A model generated the notes under the pieces. The model was not told the origin of the DNA, searched no databases, and saw only the letters and a program-made list of their open reading frames with translations. From contig JARKQY010000019.1 of the NCBI GenBank assembly GCA_029974635.1, forward strand, positions 32,863-96,862: 64,000 nucleotides of DNA, read 5' to 3'. Positions 53,908-61,389 of this stretch are shown piece after piece. The translations under genes were made by a program, and so were the position numbers. The DNA comes from Bacillota bacterium (GTDB lineage Bacteria; Bacillota; UBA4882; UBA8346). The stretch's first letter is position 1. Every line of letters begins with the position of its first letter.

Positions 53908-54003
53908 TTAAAAACCGAAGCCTAATACCAAGAGTATCAAGATTAAGAAGAGAATGAAAGCCTCATTGCCAAATAAGCCGCCTAACAAGCCTTTCTCTGC
54001 CAT
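53908..54003 (-). CDS. Small hydrophobic sporulation-type peptide (31 residues)
   Basis: ATG at 54003 with AAAGGAGG upstream. The product starts MAEKGLLGGLFGNEAFIL and continues as one hydrophobic span ending GFGF. The glycine-rich start plus a single span recalls YjcZ/SscA-type spore peptides; family membership is by shape only. A close paralogue (GNEAF and LVLG shared) lies at 55622-55723, and both share an upstream 13-mer. Confidence 0.7.
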   Translation of the reverse strand: MAEKGLLGGLFGNEAFILFLILILLVLGFGF

Positions 54004-54072
54004 CTGTCCTTTCCTCCTTTAGATTTACCATAAATCCATCCTCAAAGTGCTTATACTTTAAGGATTGTTTCA

Positions 54073-54085
54073 CATTACAGTATAT
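54073..54085 (-). promoter_or_regulatory. Shared box ATATACTGTAATG, copy 1
   Basis: On the minus strand this 13-mer lies about 70 bp upstream of the 31-residue peptide gene. It is identical to the one upstream of its paralogue at 55772-55784. ATATACTG resembles -10 elements of late sporulation sigma factors, but the match is not exact. Confidence 0.5.
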
Positions 54086-54174
54086 GTACCGGATAATCTG
54101 TTTGAATCATGCCGATGAAACGATTTAGCGACATTTGGGACTTTATTTGAAATAGTTTTGGAATTCAGTTGATA

Positions 54175-55515
54175 TCACTTGCGGTTAAGATTGGCTAGCA
54201 ATGATATTAATCCTTGCGACACGGCGCCATTCCTATTTGATCCACTACCTGTCATATTCGAACCTAACAGGTTTAGCAGCGTATAAAGCAAATTTTGATT
54301 AAGATTTGGAGCTGACCCGGCATAGTCTGATTTACGGCGATCCGACTTGTACAGAATACCGTCTAGGTCAAAAACTCCCGCTCCTTGAAGTGCGGCGCCC
54401 AAACCTATATCACCGGCATTTTTAATCAATAGGTGTTTGATGCGATCCGGAGTTAGAAAAGGCCATTTTTGAATAATTTGGGCTATACCGCCGCTCACTA
54501 ACGCCGTTGCTGCTGAATTTCCCGTGAAGGATCCATAACCGTCGCCGCTTTGAAGTGCAGTTATTTCAGATCCGGGGACGACTAAATCCGGTTTGCCGAA
54601 ATTTGCGGCGGAATTTTCGACCGAAACCGGCCGTTGTAAACGGGTATCCTCTACCGTAATAGTCTGCTGATCATCCAGGGAACCTATAGTTATCATTTGA
54701 GGGTTGTAGTGGGAGTACTTTAATAGATTTCCGGCCAAACTCTTATTAGTTGCCGCTGTGCAAACAACAACCCCTTGATTCCATGCTTTACCGATGGCTT
54801 TTTGTAAAGGATCGGTATAGTAGTTTCCTTGTATTACAAAGGTCAATGACAGATTAATTATTCGAATATTAAAAAAAGGCTGATTTTCGAGACACCATTC
54901 AATACCTGAGATAACATCCGATATCCTTCCTTTTCCCGCTTGATCCAATACTTTTATCCCGACCAAACGGGCATCCGGGGCCATACCTTTATATTTTTCC
55001 TCGGATATTCCCTTTCCGGCAATAATACCGGCGATATACGTTCCGTGCCCATTATCATCGTAAGGAACGGTCTTGGAATTGACAATATCATTCCAGGCTA
55101 AAATACGATTTCCCGGGGTTGTCAAATCGTCTTGGGGATCAATTCCGGTGTCCAGAATTGCCACTACGATTCCTTTACCGGTATACTCCCATTCTTGTGC
55201 TTCCCGGCTGTCCGGGGCAGGAACTGCAACATCCGGTATGGCTTCAACTTCGGCATCCAGCCAAACCATTGAAACATATCTTGATTTGGTTATTTCAGGC
55301 AAGGCGGAGACCGGAAGATCAATAACCAGAGAAGGCAGCAAGCTGATTTCCCGCCGGACCGCACCATCCAGCCTTTCAATGAAAGCGCTGAGCCGGTCTG
55401 TTTTTCGGGGGACCATTTCCACAATTACGCGGCAACGATGCGCAGGTTCTTTGATAAAATCATTCCTTAGCAGCAATGAAGATATTTTATTACTTCTTTC
55501 GATTTCGGATGGCAA
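54175..55515 (-). CDS. Subtilisin-family (S8) serine protease, second copy
   Basis: 446 residues with an I9-like propeptide (CRVIVEMVPRKTDRLSAFIERLDGAV) and then the S8 domain. Triad: Asp in AILDTGIDPQDDL, His in NGHGTYIAGIIAG. The Ser region reads GNSAATALVSGG instead of the usual GTSMATPxVAG; the serine remains but the surrounding Thr, Met and Pro are changed, so activity may be reduced or altered. The Asn of TAATNKSLAG is kept. TTG start with AGGGGG upstream. No signal peptide. Paralogue of the protease at 51260-52627. Confidence 0.88.
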   Translation of the reverse strand: MPSEIERSNKISSLLLRNDFIKEPAHRCRVIVEMVPRKTDRLSAFIERLDGAVRREISLLPSLVIDLPVSALPEITKSRYVSMVWLDAEVEAIPDVAVPAPDSREAQEWEYTGKGIVVAILDTGIDPQDDLTTPGNRILAWNDIVNSKTVPYDDNGHGTYIAGIIAGKGISEEKYKGMAPDARLVGIKVLDQAGKGRISDVISGIEWCLENQPFFNIRIINLSLTFVIQGNYYTDPLQKAIGKAWNQGVVVCTAATNKSLAGNLLKYSHYNPQMITIGSLDDQQTITVEDTRLQRPVSVENSAANFGKPDLVVPGSEITALQSGDGYGSFTGNSAATALVSGGIAQIIQKWPFLTPDRIKHLLIKNAGDIGLGAALQGAGVFDLDGILYKSDRRKSDYAGSAPNLNQNLLYTLLNLLGSNMTGSGSNRNGAVSQGLISLLANLNRK

Positions 55516-55561
55516 AATATCACCCCCTGTATTAAAAGCACGATTCCATCCAGCGCTGACG

Positions 55562-55591
55562 AAAAGACTGTCCTTATAGGGACAGTCTTTT
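55562..55591 (-). terminator. Terminator of the 33-residue peptide gene
   Basis: AAAAGACTGTCC and perfect inverse, 6-nt loop, with the T-run inside the downstream arm. It lies 30 bp after the peptide stop at 55622. Confidence 0.75.
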
Positions 55592-55621
55592 CACGCTTTT
55601 TCGGACATAATTTTGAGCTAA

Positions 55622-55723
55622 TTATGCGAGGCCACCAGATCCTAAGACCAAAAGCACTAGGATTAGGAAAATAACAAATGCCTCGTTGCCGAAACCATCA
55701 AAAAGTCCCTTGAGATCTGCCAT
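55622..55723 (-). CDS. Small hydrophobic sporulation-type peptide (33 residues)
   Basis: ATG at 55723. The product starts MADLKGLFDGFGNEAFVIF and continues as a single hydrophobic span. It parallels the 31-residue peptide at 53908-54003 (GxxNEAF, FLIL, LVLG). The ribosome site is weak. It lies directly upstream of the second subtilase on the same strand but is separated by its own terminator. Confidence 0.68.
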   Translation of the reverse strand: MADLKGLFDGFGNEAFVIFLILVLLVLGSGGLA

Positions 55724-55771
55724 GATGATTCTCGGTTCTTCCGAGTCATCAAGTCCTTAAGTATTACCCTG

Positions 55772-55784
55772 CATTACAGTATAT
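55772..55784 (-). promoter_or_regulatory. Shared box ATATACTGTAATG, copy 2
   Basis: The identical 13-mer to 54073-54085, about 49 bp upstream of the 33-residue peptide gene. It abuts the palindromic repeat at 55785. Confidence 0.5.
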
Positions 55785-55845
55785 ATAATTATCCTAAAAA
55801 ATTTGCATAAACAAACTTTCGGGATAATTTTGAATTCTAGCTATA
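55785..55845. repeat. Diverged second copy of the 8114 palindromic repeat
   Basis: ATAATTATCCTAAAAAATTTGC and a decayed inverse arm (CAAACTTTCGGGATAATT), followed by TGAATTCTAGCTA, parallel to 8114-8179. The inverse arm has several substitutions here, while the 8.1-kb copy is perfect. Confidence 0.65.
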
Positions 55846-55925
55846 CTATAGTATGTATGGACTTTGTTGATGTAACTAAGGCAAATGAAACAATCATTAT
55901 TTTTGAAGGAATATTGAAGATGCTA

Positions 55926-56015
55926 TTAGCAAATTCCGCCACAGGAGAATAACAATATGATAATGATAAATATGATAAGCCAGTTGCTTCCTTCTCCTCT
56001 ACCAAATGCACCCAT
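55926..56015 (-). CDS. Small hydrophobic glycine/serine peptide (29 residues)
   Basis: ATG at 56015 with AGGAGG upstream. The product reads MGAFGRGEGSNWLIIFIIII then ends LLFSCGGIC. One membrane span and a polar glycine-rich start, as in small spore-associated peptides. It lacks the shared 13-mer box of the other two. Confidence 0.62.
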   Translation of the reverse strand: MGAFGRGEGSNWLIIFIIIILLFSCGGIC

Positions 56016-56100
56016 TCCGGACACCTCCTGTTTGTATAATCGGGCTTCATAGCAGATCTTAATTACTACTTAGAAACATTCTAAGTAAAACAGCACCCAT

Positions 56101-56224
56101 ATTAAAGCTTCGCTTTAATTTATAAATTATCTATGATAATTCCGTATTAAAGCTTCACTCTAATCTATAAATCTTCTATGATAATTCCACATTAAAGCTT
56201 CACTTTAATTTAAATTTATTTACG
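56101..56224. repeat. Tandem 45-bp hairpin repeats (three units)
   Basis: Units start at 56101, 56146 and 56191 with ATTAAAGCTTCRCTYTAAT followed by an AT-rich half (CTATGATAATTCC). In unit 1 ATTAAAGC pairs perfectly with GCTTTAAT around a 3-nt loop. The third unit is partial. It occupies the gap before the NlpC/P60 gene; the rest of 56016-56438 has no gene. Confidence 0.8.
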
Positions 56225-56355
56225 CTAACTAAGGGTGGATGAACTGCCTAACAATAGAATATTAATAATTTCCAAAGATGGAACATGATTTTGTAACGGA
56301 TATTCATTTAGCGGAAAAAATCAAGTTTTATTGCTTTCAAAACTTTTGTGATAAC

Positions 56356-56391
56356 ATCCTGTGTTAATAAACGCGATCTTACACATAGGAT
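56356..56391. promoter_or_regulatory. Dyad upstream of the NlpC/P60 gene
   Basis: ATCCTGTGTTAA (56356) and TTACACATAGGAT (to 56391) form an imperfect inverted repeat about 47 bp before the ATG. It is a candidate operator; the regulator is unknown. Confidence 0.4.
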
Positions 56392-56438
56392 AATCAAAGA
56401 GTGTACTGTTATCAAAGCAATGCGAAAAAGGTGATTCA

Positions 56439-56852
56439 ATGGATATAAGCCAAATCAATGAATTAGTTGCGAAATATATCGGTATCCCATATTGTCTTGC
56501 CGGGAGGGATACAAACGGCCTGGATTGCTTGGGGTTGATACATTTATTTTACCGGGATTGCGGCATTCAAATTCCTGACGGTGATGGGGCGCCATATACC
56601 AACGATTGGGTGAAGGAAGATCCGGAAAGGTATTTACGGGGGATATTGCGGCAAGGCAGGGCTGTCTCATTGAATGATTTGAAACCGCTTGATCTGGTGT
56701 ATTTCCGCATCGGGAAATATATATCCCACGGCGGAGTTATGATTGACAATCAACATTTTCTGCATGTTTTACAAAATGAAGTGGTCCATAAAAGCCCTCT
56801 GGACTTTGCGTGGAGAAGACGTTTGATGGGGGCCCGCCGTTTTGTGCCATAA
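56439..56852 (+). CDS. NlpC/P60 family cell-wall hydrolase
   Basis: A 137-residue minimal NlpC/P60 domain. The catalytic cysteine is in GLDCLGLIHLFYRD (Cys about 30), the histidine in ISHGGVMIDNQ, and the third polar residue in FLHVLQNEV. It cleaves D-gamma-glutamyl-meso-DAP or related links in peptidoglycan. No signal peptide or wall-binding repeats, so it is used inside the cell, in a forespore compartment or in a particle. AAAGGTG precedes the ATG. Proteins of this length resemble phage-tail-type NlpC hydrolases; there are no phage genes here. Confidence 0.85.
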   Translation: MDISQINELVAKYIGIPYCLAGRDTNGLDCLGLIHLFYRDCGIQIPDGDGAPYTNDWVKEDPERYLRGILRQGRAVSLNDLKPLDLVYFRIGKYISHGGVMIDNQHFLHVLQNEVVHKSPLDFAWRRRLMGARRFVP

Positions 56853-56932
56853 ATCCAATTTCGTCCAATTTAAAAAAGTCGCTGTAAGCGACTTTTGAAT
56901 GCCTAATTCATTAATTTACTTGATGGGTATCT

Positions 56933-57124
56933 TTATTCGGGGCATGAAACAACCGTTTCATTGATTCTACGGAGATCATCCTTGCATTTTTGAATGGCGC
57001 TGGCAATCGCGATAATTTCCCGATTGGAGACCGCTCCGTTCTTACCGATGATATCAAGCAAATCGGTGGCATCCGTTAATTTTTGAATTACTTGATTGAT
57101 TTTCACTGCGGTTGAAATTGTCAT
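56933..57124 (-). CDS. Small helical protein (63 residues)
   Basis: The ATG at 57124 with GGGGGA upstream is preferred to a longer frame. The product is helical (KINQVIQKLTDATDLLDIIGKNG then SNREIIAIASAIQKCKDDLRRI). Two-helix layout and size recall Spo0E-like phosphatases, but the SQxLD signature is absent, so no family is assigned. 57125-57395 upstream is AT-rich with nothing recognised. Confidence 0.55.
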   Translation of the reverse strand: MTISTAVKINQVIQKLTDATDLLDIIGKNGAVSNREIIAIASAIQKCKDDLRRINETVVSCPE

Positions 57125-57395
57125 TATAAATCCCCCTGTCCATAAAACCATCATAAATATGAAATTCAAAGCTGTCAATGCTATTTATCTGGAAAACAGC
57201 CTCCGGGAATCCCCGGTTATTGTGGTCATAGATTAGATTATATCACGAACATATGTTTGGAGTCAACCGAAAACAATTATCATTTAACACAGATTAAATT
57301 CTATGCTTTTGTTATATTATTATTAATGGAATTATAGTTTTTATGATATCAATATTTAATTTCTCAACCCTGCGTCTCCGCGCGAGTATATGTGT

Positions 57396-57560
57396 TTAAT
57401 GACTTTGACCTAATCCCGTTCCTTCAGACAATTGCTGTTGCATCTCATATTCCCGATCAAGGGGTTCGCCGGAAACCTCCAAATAAATCTCCATAATCTC
57501 CCGGGCGCGTTTTGGCGTAAGGTGTATCGTCAACAGTTCTTGGAACTCATGAAGCGTCAT
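57396..57560 (-). CDS. Small hypothetical protein (54 residues)
   Basis: The ATG at 57560 follows GGAGTACTACA. A helical, acidic product (TLHEFQELLTIHLTPKRAREIMEIY) with a loose C-terminal tail ending GLGQSH. The last codons lie in a degenerate repeat shared with the 3' end of hydF. No family recognised. Confidence 0.5.
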   Translation of the reverse strand: MTLHEFQELLTIHLTPKRAREIMEIYLEVSGEPLDREYEMQQQLSEGTGLGQSH

Positions 57561-57740
57561 TGTAGTACTCCTATTCCTCAAAAAATATAAACAACAATTG
57601 AAACCGGATCAGGTTAATTGATATACGTTATCATTCCTTGATTTATTGTAACATGTTTTTGCAAACATATAAACAATAATACAGCGCGGACTTCGAGAAA
57701 TGTTTTTCCCCTGGTTTACTAAATCTCCTGAATTTAACAC

Positions 57741-57820
57741 GAATCCGGCAAATAACTTCCAAGATTGCTTATTATGAAAACTTGCCGGATTCTGTCGAAA
57801 ACTATTTTACTTGCCGGATC
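57741..57820. repeat. GAATCCGGCAA inverted repeat (REP-like, copy 2, with a third arm)
   Basis: GAATCCGGCAA (57741-57751) and perfect inverse TTGCCGGATTC (57782-57792), then a further arm ACTTGCCGGATC (57809-57820). Same arms as at 53801-53849. It lies in the gene-free stretch 57561-57992, which otherwise shows only AT-rich sequence and a TGTCGAA word at about 57794. Confidence 0.72.
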
Positions 57821-57992
57821 GCGGTTAATGATCCGGTCATAAAATGAATCTAAGTTCTTTTCAGTGTATATTTAACATCTCATCCCAAAAAACGCCTCGG
57901 AATGGAAAAATTACGCGAATTTTTAATTGGACAAATAATTGGCAATATAATAAAATATGTGTGTTTGCAGTTACAATGTATTGAGGTGGATT

Positions 57993-58157
57993 ATGTCCGA
58001 TTTTGAAAATTTAAAAATGGAAATAGGAGCTGCGAAAAAAAGACTTATGGATTTATGGGAATTAAAAGGGATCACCGATCAGGAAATTTTAGACGCAGCC
58101 GAAGAGGTTGACCGGCTTTTAAATCAACATTTCAGTACGAGGTCAAAAATAAAATAG
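57993..58157 (+). CDS. Spo0E-like aspartyl-phosphate phosphatase
   Basis: A 54-residue two-helix protein: LKMEIGAAKKRLMDLWELKGITDQEILDAAEEVDRLLNQHF. This fits the Spo0E pattern (helix, KGLTDxEVL, then S/A-x-E-L/V-D). Spo0E proteins dephosphorylate Spo0A~P and delay sporulation. The usual SQELD reads AAEEVD here, so the key serine is replaced. ATG with GAGGTGG upstream. It supports a spore-forming host. Confidence 0.75.
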   Translation: MSDFENLKMEIGAAKKRLMDLWELKGITDQEILDAAEEVDRLLNQHFSTRSKIK

Positions 58158-58209
58158 GTATTATTTAAACCAGATTGCCTTAACATTAATTTCCGGGACA
58201 GATGAATTG

Positions 58210-58243
58210 ATTGTAAACTAATTATTTTTTTATGGTTGACAAT
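58210..58243 (+). promoter_or_regulatory. BirA (biotin repressor) operator
   Basis: ATTGTAAACT and GGTTGACAAT form a dyad with a 14-bp spacer, as in the wwTGTwAACC-N14-GGTTwACAww sites of Bacillota BirA. The right half-site contains the TTGACA -35 box of the bioY promoter, so the bound repressor would block polymerase. Confidence 0.82.
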
Positions 58244-58265
58244 TGGTGCCATTCCGTAGTAAAAT
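58236..58265 (+). promoter_or_regulatory. bioY promoter
   Basis: TTGACA (58236-58241), 18 bp, TAAAAT (58260-58265), 44 bp before the bioY start. It overlaps the BirA operator. Confidence 0.65.
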
Positions 58266-58308
58266 CCAATTGTTATTTTTTTTACATACTTTTCGAAGGA
58301 GTATCGCA

Positions 58309-58899
58309 ATGGCTAAAACATCACCGCTCAACCTGCGAATGACGGTTTATTCATCCTTGTTTACGGCATTAATTATTATTGGTGGTTATCTCTCATTTCC
58401 AATTCCAATGAATCCCGTCCCGGTTGTACTCTCTGATTTTTTTGTACTGTTGGCCGGTTTATTATTGGGAGCATCCTGGGGTTTTACCAGTGTTGCCATG
58501 TTTATCTTCCTTGGCGCACTCGGTCTTCCCGTCTTTGCAGGCGGAAAAGCTGGATTAGCAGTGATTGTCGGACCCACCGGAGGATTTTTGTTCGGTTTTT
58601 TAGCAGCCGCGGCGGTTATCGGCTGGATTGCCGGAAAAGGTAAGATATCGGTATTAAAAGATTTGGTTGCTTCTTTCATTGCCGGCGTCATAGTGATTTA
58701 CAGTTTTGGAGTTATCGGAATCATGCTGGTTTTAAAAACCACCTTGCTAAAAGCATTGGCTATCGGCGTATTGCCTTTTTTGCCGGGTGCGGTTATTAAA
58801 GTAATTGCGGCGGTTATCTTGGCCCAAGTCTTACGACCCCTTCTGCAACCACAATTCAAATCAAACGCAAATTCAAACGACTCAAACGATAACCAATGA
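58309..58899 (+). CDS. bioY: Biotin transporter substrate-binding subunit BioY
   Basis: A 196-residue S-component with about six membrane spans. Seen: SLFTALIIIGGYLSFPIPMNPVPVVLSDFFVLLAGLLLG and GLPVFAGGKAGLAVIVGPTGGFLFGF, the BioY hallmarks. It captures biotin and is energised by the ATPase and EcfT genes that follow. The ATG at 58309 follows AAGGAG. The gene overlaps the ATPase gene by 4 bp (ATGA), so the three are translationally coupled. Confidence 0.96.
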   Translation: MAKTSPLNLRMTVYSSLFTALIIIGGYLSFPIPMNPVPVVLSDFFVLLAGLLLGASWGFTSVAMFIFLGALGLPVFAGGKAGLAVIVGPTGGFLFGFLAAAAVIGWIAGKGKISVLKDLVASFIAGVIVIYSFGVIGIMLVLKTTLLKALAIGVLPFLPGAVIKVIAAVILAQVLRPLLQPQFKSNANSNDSNDNQ

Positions 58900-59636
58900 A
58901 TATCCTGGAAACTCAAAACCTTACCCATATTTTTCCTGATGACACTATCGGAATTCATGACATCAACCTGCGCTTTCAAGCGGGAGAATTCACCATACTC
59001 TCCGGAACCAACGGATCCGGAAAAACTGTATTGGTAAAGCATTTTAACGGTCTGCTTACCCCTTCCGGCGGAAGGGTGCTATTCGAAGGAAAACCAATCA
59101 CGGCTAATCTAAAATATACCCGCAGCAGTATCGGTTTGGTCTTTCAAGACTCCAACAATCAGATTGTCGGGCAAACTGTTGCCGAGGATGTAGCTTTCGG
59201 TCCGGAAAATCTGGGACTGTCCCCCACAGAAGTCAAAAGAAGAGTCCAAAAAGCTTTGACCGCAGTTGATTTGAGCCATTTGGCCAACCAGCGCCCTTAT
59301 GTCTTATCCGGCGGCCAAAAAAGAAAACTGGCAATTGCCGGAGTCTTGGCCATGGAACCGAAGATCATCATCTTTGACGAACCATTCACCGGGTTGGACT
59401 ATCCGGGTGTACGGCAGGTTTTGCAGCAAATCCTGGAACTGCATCATAACAACCATACCATCATCTTAATTACTCATGAGCTTGAAAAAGTGCTGGGGCA
59501 TGCCCATCGAATAATCGTTATGGACCGGGGCAAAGTGGTTATGGACGGAAGCCCCGGCAAGGTTATTGCCGGTATCGAGAATTACGGCCTGAAAAAACCT
59601 CATGGAAATGTGGAAACTATGACATGGCTGCAATAA
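58896..59636 (+). CDS. bioM: ECF transporter ATP-binding protein (BioM/EcfA type)
   Basis: A 246-residue ABC ATPase. Walker A GTNGSGKTVLVKHFNG, Q-loop VFQDSNNQIVGQTVAEDVAFG, signature LSGGQKRKLAIAGVLA, Walker B IIIFDEPFTGLD, switch histidine in LITHELE. The VGQTVAEDVAFGPENLG segment is typical of ECF ATPases that contact the T-component. The single ATPase gene suggests a homodimer, as in dedicated BioMNY systems. Confidence 0.94.
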   Translation: MNILETQNLTHIFPDDTIGIHDINLRFQAGEFTILSGTNGSGKTVLVKHFNGLLTPSGGRVLFEGKPITANLKYTRSSIGLVFQDSNNQIVGQTVAEDVAFGPENLGLSPTEVKRRVQKALTAVDLSHLANQRPYVLSGGQKRKLAIAGVLAMEPKIIIFDEPFTGLDYPGVRQVLQQILELHHNNHTIILITHELEKVLGHAHRIIVMDRGKVVMDGSPGKVIAGIENYGLKKPHGNVETMTWLQ

Positions 59637-60382
59637 ATATCTTTCACTATTTGCCCGGAAACTCCGTCATTCATCGTATCGATACCCGCATCAAGCTGGT
59701 TTGCATGATTATGTTAAGTATAACTACCAGCTTGATGGGTCGAGTTTGGGATTATTTGTTCCTAACAATAATACTGCTGTTATTCTTTTGGTTATCCGGG
59801 ATGCCTGTTCCCCGGTTACTAAAGGAATTAAAGTATTTCCACCTATTAATCTTGATGATTATCGGAATTCAGGCTTTCAGCCTTCCTCCGGCTCCGGGTG
59901 CCTTCATTCCAATTCCCGGCTTTACATTGGCCGGATTAAAATCAGGCCTGCTTCTAGGATGGCGTCTGGTTGTCATTGTTATCATCTGCCTGCTATTCAC
60001 CGGTACTACTCAAATATCTTCGTTACGCCGTGCCGTGGAATGGTTTCTCCACTTCATTCCTGGGCTTCCCGCCGCCCGGATCGGAACTATGTTTAGTCTG
60101 ACATTCGTCATCATCCCGCTGATCTTTGATCGAGCCGCTGAGATCTCCGATGCTCAAAAGGCGCGTTGTGTCTCCGGCAGAAAAAATCCGTGGCAGCGGA
60201 TTTCGTTCATGGTTTTTCCGCTTTTGCGCCGAACTTTTGAGCAGGCTGATGAAATGGCGATGGCCATGGAATCCAGGTGCTATTCAGAGGTGTACCGGAA
60301 GACAGCGATGAAAACCAGCGGCTATGATTGGATGGCTTTGGGATTCACAGCTTTAGTCTGCGGCTTTCTTTTCCTTCTATGA
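59624..60382 (+). CDS. bioN: ECF transporter transmembrane protein EcfT (BioN type)
   Basis: A 252-residue T-component with four to five spans. Seen: FHYLPGNSVIHRIDTRIKLVCMIMLS at the N-terminus and the paired coupling helices with RxxE/ARG-like motifs (DAQKARCVSGRK and EMAMAMESRCYS). It links BioY to the ATPase. It overlaps the ATPase gene by 13 bp. Confidence 0.93.
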   Translation: MAAINIFHYLPGNSVIHRIDTRIKLVCMIMLSITTSLMGRVWDYLFLTIILLLFFWLSGMPVPRLLKELKYFHLLILMIIGIQAFSLPPAPGAFIPIPGFTLAGLKSGLLLGWRLVVIVIICLLFTGTTQISSLRRAVEWFLHFIPGLPAARIGTMFSLTFVIIPLIFDRAAEISDAQKARCVSGRKNPWQRISFMVFPLLRRTFEQADEMAMAMESRCYSEVYRKTAMKTSGYDWMALGFTALVCGFLFLL

Positions 60383-60531
60383 TTCGGCTTTCATTATATT
60401 CCGTTATTTCGAGGATGTTCGTTCCGCGTTTCGTGTTCATCGTTTAACGATTAAACATAGAACTTGAGACTTTGAACCTGGAACCTTGAACTCGGAACGC
60501 GGAACGATGGACCCGTAACGCTGAACGACGA
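60383..60531. other. Word-like GAAC repeats after bioN
   Basis: At about 60450-60525 the sequence consists of variants of GAACNTNGAAC/GGAACG (GAACTTGAGACTTTGAACCTGGAACC and so on). It is a low-complexity intergenic element between convergent genes with no coding sense. Confidence 0.55.
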
Positions 60532-61389
60532 CTACAATCTCCGGGTATTCGCATAACAATAAATACAACCGCAACGGCAAGTATTATAAACCCCCATATC
60601 TACCGATTCTACGCATCGGCAATTATCCCGTTGGCTAGTATCCTTCTTCCACGACCGTTCAATCCCGAATACCTCCTTGATTAGAGCAGCGTCAATACAG
60701 CTTCCCCGAAAAATCCGGTATTGATCCAGGTCAATGGCTTCCGCACAAGTAAATACTTGAATCTTTTCCGCTGTGGCAATCCCCCCAATCTCCCTGCAAA
60801 ATTGGTGTAAAGATGGACGATTTTCCAGCGCCATGAAATCGTTAAATTGGATACTCCGGGTTAGGGTTAAATCCTGAAGGCGGCGGCGTACCTTCCCATA
60901 AAAGTCCAAAAAACTGATGATCAGGCGGTGAGTATACCCTTGAAGCTCCCGGGACAGACGCATGATTTTCGTTACATGGTATTCCGGAGGGGTCAGTGAG
61001 CTGATAATAATCGGGTCGTACCGCCAGATGACCCGTTCCGGGCCGATCTGTTCACTGAGCGCTTTAAAGGTATCAAGCCGTTGCTGAATACCGGGGATTA
61101 AAGGTTCGAATATTAGGGGATAATCATTTAAGGTATAATGAAAAAAATACCGGTAGCCCATTTTATCCAACAAGTCAAGCTGCTGTATAAAAGGCCCGGG
61201 GTTTTTAGTCCAAAAAACAATGCAGTCCACATCTTCCGGCCGGAGGCTGATGCTTTTTACCTGATTGGAATTATAAGGATTAACACGATAAAAATACCCT
61301 TCCCGAATCCGGTTGGCGAACCAGTCTCCGAAAAAGGCCGGAATATCGGTACGACGGCTGGCGCTGATAATCAATCCGCTACAAGCCAC
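60532..61389 (-). CDS. DUF1848 domain protein
   Basis: About 285 residues. Seen: LIISASRRTDIPAFFGDWFANRI, VDCIVFWTKNPGPF, RVIWRYDPIIIS, and a C-terminal cysteine cluster (DNCRCVESVDMGVYNTCRCGCIYCYAN) that probably holds an iron-sulfur cluster. DUF1848 proteins are TIM-barrel-like, radical-SAM-related and uncharacterised. The start is either GTG 61389, overlapping the STAS-like gene by 19 bp, or TTG 61374, overlapping its stop codon; either implies coupling. Confidence 0.85.
   Translation of the reverse strand: MACSGLIISASRRTDIPAFFGDWFANRIREGYFYRVNPYNSNQVKSISLRPEDVDCIVFWTKNPGPFIQQLDLLDKMGYRYFFHYTLNDYPLIFEPLIPGIQQRLDTFKALSEQIGPERVIWRYDPIIISSLTPPEYHVTKIMRLSRELQGYTHRLIISFLDFYGKVRRRLQDLTLTRSIQFNDFMALENRPSLHQFCREIGGIATAEKIQVFTCAEAIDLDQYRIFRGSCIDAALIKEVFGIERSWKKDTSQRDNCRCVESVDMGVYNTCRCGCIYCYANTRRL

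Noticed and set aside
56101..56224. CRISPR array made of 45-bp units
   Set aside because: The units are tandem with no spacers, only three copies, and palindromic AT-rich halves; treated as a minisatellite.
57794..57800. TGTCGAA word as a Spo0A box for the Spo0E-like gene
   Set aside because: A single 7-bp match about 195 bp upstream and next to a repeat arm is expected by chance; no promoter is clearly associated.
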